Positions 1 to 6,235 of a stretch of DNA of 6,235 bases are shown piece after piece. The position numbers and the translations under genes are program-made. Position 1 is the stretch's first letter. Every line of letters starts with the position of its first letter. This stretch comes from an uncultured Chthoniobacterales bacterium (GTDB taxonomy: Bacteria > Verrucomicrobiota > Verrucomicrobiae > Chthoniobacterales > UBA10450): the NCBI GenBank assembly GCA_955652855.1, contig CATPCN010000755.1, forward strand, positions 1 to 6,235. The letters are read 5' to 3'. Below the pieces are notes generated by a model. That model searched no databases. It saw only the letters and a list, made by a program, of their open reading frames with translations, and was not told the DNA's origin.

Positions 1-2219
1 ACGTGATCTTTCTTGTCGGGCCGAATCCCCCAAACGCCCACAGTGTTTCGGCCTTGATCGCGCAATTGCTCTTCGTGAAAGCGCAGGCTCATTCCTTCTT
101 TCGTGATAAGCACGATCTCGTTGTTGCCGCTCGTAAGCTTCGCATCAATCAGACAATCATCCGCCTCGATCTGAATGGCGATGATACCGCCTTTGCGAAC
201 ATTCGCGTAATCGGACAAGTTGGATTTCTTGACGATGCCGGAACGCGTGACGAATACGATGTGCAGGTTTTCGTCCCATGTTTGATCGACAGTGTTCGGT
301 CCGGTGCCCGATTTCTTTGATTGGACGCGAATGGTCGCTGCTATTTTTTCATCGGTGCGCAAATCGAGCAGATTTGCAATCGAACGGCCTTTCGTGGCGC
401 GACCCATTTCCGGAATCTCGTAAACCTTCTCGACGTAAGCGCGTCCTGATTCCGTGAAAAACATCAGATAATCGTGCGTCGTAGCGGTGAAGAGATGCTG
501 CACGAAATCGCCCTCGTCCTCTTCCGTTGCGCCTTCACGCGTCGACATGCCAATCACGCCTTTGCCGCCGCGGCGCTGCGCGCGAAATGCGCTCACCGCC
601 GTGCGCTTGATGAATCCGCCGTGCGTGATGCTGATGATGCAGCCTTCATTCGCGATGAGATCTTCCATGTTGATCTCGCCTTCATCGGGAACGAGCTGCG
701 TCAACCGCGGCGTCGCGTATTTCTGCTGAATCTCGCGCAGCTCCTTCTTAATGATCGTGAACACCCGCTGCTCTTTCGCGAGAATATCGCGCAAATCCTT
801 GATCGTCTGGATTAGCTCTTTGTATTCATCGACGATTTTCTCCCGCTCCATCCCGGTGAGCTGGTAGAGACGAAGATCGAGAATCTGGTTCGCCTGATGT
901 TCGCTGAAGGCGTAACGGCCATCGCTCAGCCGCGCTTCGTTGCGAATGAGGATGCCGATTTGCTCGACCTGTTTTCGCGTAAACTCGAACGCCAGCAATT
1001 TTATGCGGGCTTCATCGCGGTTAGCTGATCCGCGAATGATGCGGATGAATTCATCGAGATTTGCCAGCGCGATCAGAAAACCTTCGAGTGTTTCCGCGCG
1101 CTCTTCCGCTTTGCGCAGCTCGAAACGGGTGCGGCGCAGGATGACTTCGCGGCGATGATCGATGTAAGCCTGGTTTGCGACTTTGAGCGGAAGCAGTTTC
1201 GGACGCCCGTGATCGATCGCCAGCATGTTGACCGCGAAGGAGCTTTCCATCGCGGTGTGTTTGTAAAGATTGTTGATGACGATCTTCGGATTCGCGTCCC
1301 GCTTCAGCTCGATTACCACTCGCGTGTTCTCGTCGGACTCATCGCGGATCGCGCTGATGTCGCTCAACACTTTTTCGTTCACCAGCTCCGCGATCCGCTC
1401 GACGAGCGTGGCGCGATTTACGTTGTAGGGAATCTCGGTGATGACGATCTGTTCGCGGTTTCCTTTCAGCTCTTCGACGCCGGCTTTGCCGCGCACTTTC
1501 ATGCTGCCGCGTCCGGTCTCGAGGTATTGTTTAACGCCGCTCACTCCGCAAATCGCGCAGCCCGTCGGAAAATCCGGACCCTGCACATGTTTCATCAAGC
1601 CTTCGAGCGTGATGTCGGTGTCGTCGATCTGCGCGCAAATTCCATCGACAATCTCACCAAGATTGTGCGGCGGCATGTTCGTCGCCATGCCGACGGCGAT
1701 GCCAGTGCCGCCGTTGACGAGGAGATTTGGAAAAGCGGCCGGAAAAACTGTCGGCTCAGTGCGCGTCTCATCATAGTTCGGGACAAAATCGACGGTGTCC
1801 TTTTCCATGTCGGTCATGAGCGCGGCGCCGAGGTGCGTCATGCGCGCCTCGGTGTAACGCATTGCCGCCGGCGGATCGCCTTCGACCGAACCGAAATTGC
1901 CCTGGCCGTTGATGAGCGTCTCGCGCATCGCCCACGACTGCGCCATGTGCACGAGCGTCGGATAAATCACCGCTTCGCCGTGCGGATGATAGTTACCGCT
2001 CGTATCGCCGCAGATTTTCGCGCACTTTCGATGCTGCCGGTTCGGGAAGAGCGACAGATCGTGCATCGCGTAGAGGATCCTTCTCTGCGATGGCTTCAGC
2101 CCGTCACGCGCATCCGGCAACGCGCGCGAAATGATGACCGACATCGAGTAATCGAGAAAGGATCTCGATACTTCTTCGGCGACGTTAATCAGCTCTACTT
2201 TTTCGTTTTCGTTATACAT
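1..2219 (-). CDS. gyrA: DNA gyrase subunit A, partial (C-terminal end missing)
   Basis: GyrA is the breakage-reunion subunit of gyrase: it cuts both DNA strands through a tyrosine ester and wraps DNA on its C-terminal domain. The minus-strand frame starts MYNENEKVELINVAEEVSRS and is open for 739 codons to the window edge; homologues are about 800-900 residues, so roughly the last hundred are missing. Visible landmarks are RALPDARDGLKP (about 32-43), HPHG (78-81), the catalytic tyrosine in AAMRYTE, which falls exactly at residue 122 as in E. coli, and a perfect GyrA box QRRGGKG at 548-554. That box separates GyrA from ParC and implies DNA wrapping. Residues from about 510 are the start of the beta-pinwheel domain. 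The ATG at 2219 lies 19 nt after the gyrB stop with no clear Shine-Dalgarno, so translation is probably coupled to gyrB. Quinolone-region residues are E82, A83 and P87, where E. coli has D, S and D. Confidence 0.97.
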   Translation of the reverse strand, partial: MYNENEKVELINVAEEVSRSFLDYSMSVIISRALPDARDGLKPSQRRILYAMHDLSLFPNRQHRKCAKICGDTSGNYHPHGEAVIYPTLVHMAQSWAMRETLINGQGNFGSVEGDPPAAMRYTEARMTHLGAALMTDMEKDTVDFVPNYDETRTEPTVFPAAFPNLLVNGGTGIAVGMATNMPPHNLGEIVDGICAQIDDTDITLEGLMKHVQGPDFPTGCAICGVSGVKQYLETGRGSMKVRGKAGVEELKGNREQIVITEIPYNVNRATLVERIAELVNEKVLSDISAIRDESDENTRVVIELKRDANPKIVINNLYKHTAMESSFAVNMLAIDHGRPKLLPLKVANQAYIDHRREVILRRTRFELRKAEERAETLEGFLIALANLDEFIRIIRGSANRDEARIKLLAFEFTRKQVEQIGILIRNEARLSDGRYAFSEHQANQILDLRLYQLTGMEREKIVDEYKELIQTIKDLRDILAKEQRVFTIIKKELREIQQKYATPRLTQLVPDEGEINMEDLIANEGCIISITHGGFIKRTAVSAFRAQRRGGKGVIGMSTREGATEEDEGDFVQHLFTATTHDYLMFFTESGRAYVEKVYEIPEMGRATKGRSIANLLDLRTDEKIAATIRVQSKKSGTGPNTVDQTWDENLHIVFVTRSGIVKKSNLSDYANVRKGGIIAIQIEADDCLIDAKLTSGNNEIVLITKEGMSLRFHEEQLRDQGRNTVGVWGIRPDKKDH

Positions 2220-2238
2220 CAGCGGGGGATTGTCGATC

Positions 2239-5059
<2,821 letters not shown>

Positions 5060-5072
5060 CACTTCCGAACAG

Positions 5073-5702
5073 ATGCGATTTCAAACCCTATATGAAGCGC
5101 GGTGGATCGTTACGATTCTCGCACTTTTTGCCATTGCAAGCTGGTTTCTGATGCCGTGGTTAACGCTTTTCTTTGCGCTCTTTATTGCTTACACGTTCGC
5201 ATTTTTTCGAGACCCGGATCGCGCGGTGCCGGCAGATGAAAATGCAGTCGTGGCCGCGGCCGACGGCGTGGTGGCGGATATTATCGATGTTGACGAACCG
5301 GAAGTGCTCAAAACAAAAACGCGCCGCGTCGGAATCTTCCTTTCTGTTTTCGACGTGCACACAAACCGCGCGCCGATTGATGGCCGCGTCAGTTTTCGAC
5401 AACATCGACATGGACTTTGTCTCGATGCGCGGCATCGCGATTGTCCGGAAAAAAATGAATCGATGACGTGGGCGTTCGTGAATCCGCGGGCAACCATCGT
5501 GGTGCGGCAACTGACCGGCGCGATCGCAAGAAGAATCATCGCGTGGTCGAACGTGGGAGATGAATTGAAAAAGGGCGAGCGCTTCGGCATGATTCGCTTC
5601 GGCTCGCGCACGGAAGTATATTTGCCGCTCGACGCCACGGTGGTGGTGAAGGTCGGCGATCGTGTGGCCGGTGGTGCGAGCGTAATTGCGCGATTGCCCT
5701 GA
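5073..5702 (+). CDS. psd: Phosphatidylserine decarboxylase proenzyme, short (PSD-A) type
   Basis: Psd removes CO2 from phosphatidylserine to give phosphatidylethanolamine at the inner membrane. The 209-residue product opens with two hydrophobic segments (about 11-27 and 28-45), then FFRDPDR, a hallmark of the short family. The proposed catalytic Asp and His are D64 in AADG and H96 in FDVHTNR. Near the C-terminus IRFGSRTEVYLP carries the self-cleavage site G177-S178; in this family the serine becomes the pyruvoyl cofactor of the small alpha chain. Length fits the family (about 190-235). The start is uncertain: ATG 5073 places the first membrane segment close to the N-terminus, but GTG 5001 has a much better Shine-Dalgarno and would give 233 residues, and ATG 4974 is also in frame. 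The region FRQHRHGLCLDARHRD (about 108-123) is a little unusual but remains in frame and leads into EKNES. It is followed directly by pssA, which makes its substrate. Confidence 0.93.
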   Translation: MRFQTLYEARWIVTILALFAIASWFLMPWLTLFFALFIAYTFAFFRDPDRAVPADENAVVAAADGVVADIIDVDEPEVLKTKTRRVGIFLSVFDVHTNRAPIDGRVSFRQHRHGLCLDARHRDCPEKNESMTWAFVNPRATIVVRQLTGAIARRIIAWSNVGDELKKGERFGMIRFGSRTEVYLPLDATVVVKVGDRVAGGASVIARLP

Positions 5703-5705
5703 TAA

Positions 5706-6235
5706 ATGAGCGAGCCAAATCCCAAGATTTATTTGCTGCCGAATTTAATGACGGCCGGCAATCTGTTTTGCGGCTTTACCGCCACGCTAAAAATCTTGGA
5801 AGGTGCGCTGCTGCAAGTATCGAACCCCGATGCGGCCGGCGATCTCTTTCACGCCGCCATTTGGTTTATTCTCGGCGCCTGTTTTTTCGACTTGCTCGAT
5901 GGCCGTCTCGCCCGCCTCGGCGGGCACGAAAGTATATTTGGCCGCGAGTTTGATTCATTGGCCGATATCGTCTCCTTCGGCCTCGCGCCCGCGCTCATGG
6001 TTTATCGGATCGTTTTGCAGGAATTTCCGCGCGCCTGCTGGATCATTGCTTTCATTTACCTCGCATGCGGCGCGTTGCGTCTGGCGCGCTTTAACTCGGT
6101 CGCCGCCAATGGCGACGCCGCTGGATCGAACAGTGAAAAAAACTTTACCGGCTTCCCGATTCCAGCGGCCGCCGGTCTTATCGCATCCATCACTCTTTTT
6201 TTGCTCTGGCTGGCCGAAGGTGAACATCATCTCGG
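5706..6235 (+). CDS. pssA: CDP-diacylglycerol-serine O-phosphatidyltransferase, partial
   Basis: PssA joins CDP-diacylglycerol and L-serine to make phosphatidylserine and CMP, the step before Psd. The frame has 176 codons and is cut by the window edge. It shows the full CDP-alcohol phosphotransferase signature: D62, D65-G66, A69-R70, G79, D83 and D87, with the exact spacing DGxxAR-x8-GxxxDxxxD. This marks the integral-membrane type II (Bacillus-like) enzyme, not the phospholipase-D-like E. coli enzyme. Further family motifs are LPNLMTAGNLFCG (11-23), GALRLARFN (122-130) and FTGFPIPAAAG (147-157). Hydrophobic segments lie near 48-61, 88-105, 110-125 and 152-170. The ATG follows the psd stop after a second in-frame stop (TGA TAA ATG) with no Shine-Dalgarno, so translation is likely coupled to psd. 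Homologues are usually about 230-290 residues, so a quarter or more is missing. Confidence 0.95.
   Translation, partial: MSEPNPKIYLLPNLMTAGNLFCGFTATLKILEGALLQVSNPDAAGDLFHAAIWFILGACFFDLLDGRLARLGGHESIFGREFDSLADIVSFGLAPALMVYRIVLQEFPRACWIIAFIYLACGALRLARFNSVAANGDAAGSNSEKNFTGFPIPAAAGLIASITLFLLWLAEGEHHL

Noticed and set aside
1..2219. ParC (topoisomerase IV) instead of GyrA, because of the ParC-like KPSQRR at 42-47
   Set aside because: A perfect GyrA box QRRGGKG at 548-554 and the adjacent gyrB with a full gyrase-type insert favour GyrA.
5390..5460. A possible compensated frameshift in psd around FRQHRHGLCLDARHRD
   Set aside because: The annotated frame contains LDAR followed by EKNES, as expected for this part of the family, while the alternative frame gives no family match and stops soon after. 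I read it as mild divergence.
5955..6230. A 91-codon minus-strand open frame at the right edge
   Set aside because: It is opposite the conserved PssA membrane core and motifs, and its product has no recognisable feature.

Overview
The window suggests a Gram-negative bacterium of moderate GC, most likely from the Verrucomicrobiota (or the wider Planctomycetes-Verrucomicrobia group). The hints are the GyrB N-box ([10 protein letters not shown] instead of the usual DNAIDEALAG), a long Gram-negative-type insert in GyrB, the GyrA gate sequence HPHGEAVIYPTLV, and the near absence of Shine-Dalgarno sequences. This placement is inference from remembered family patterns, not from a search.

The layout is two divergent gene pairs around one short intergenic region. 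On the minus strand, a complete gyrB (4848 down to 2239) is followed after 19 nt by gyrA (start 2219), which runs off the left edge with about 739 codons present. On the plus strand, a phosphatidylserine decarboxylase gene, psd (5073-5702), is followed after one extra stop codon by pssA (5706 onward), a CDP-diacylglycerol:serine O-phosphatidyltransferase gene that runs off the right edge after 176 codons. The roughly 225 bp between gyrB and psd hold weak promoter candidates for both directions, a nested inverted repeat, two overlapping small hairpins in the gyrB leader, and a strong Shine-Dalgarno sequence that makes the psd start uncertain.

GyrB and GyrA form the A2B2 DNA gyrase, which introduces negative supercoils using ATP. 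PssA makes phosphatidylserine from CDP-diacylglycerol and serine, and Psd decarboxylates it to phosphatidylethanolamine, so the right-hand pair is a complete two-step PE module. All four genes are core housekeeping genes. I see no mobile element, CRISPR array, RNA gene or unknown system. The most notable points are the natural GyrA residues at the quinolone-binding positions (Ala83, Pro87), the in-frame TGA-TAA-ATG junction between psd and pssA, and the structured gyrB-psd intergenic region.
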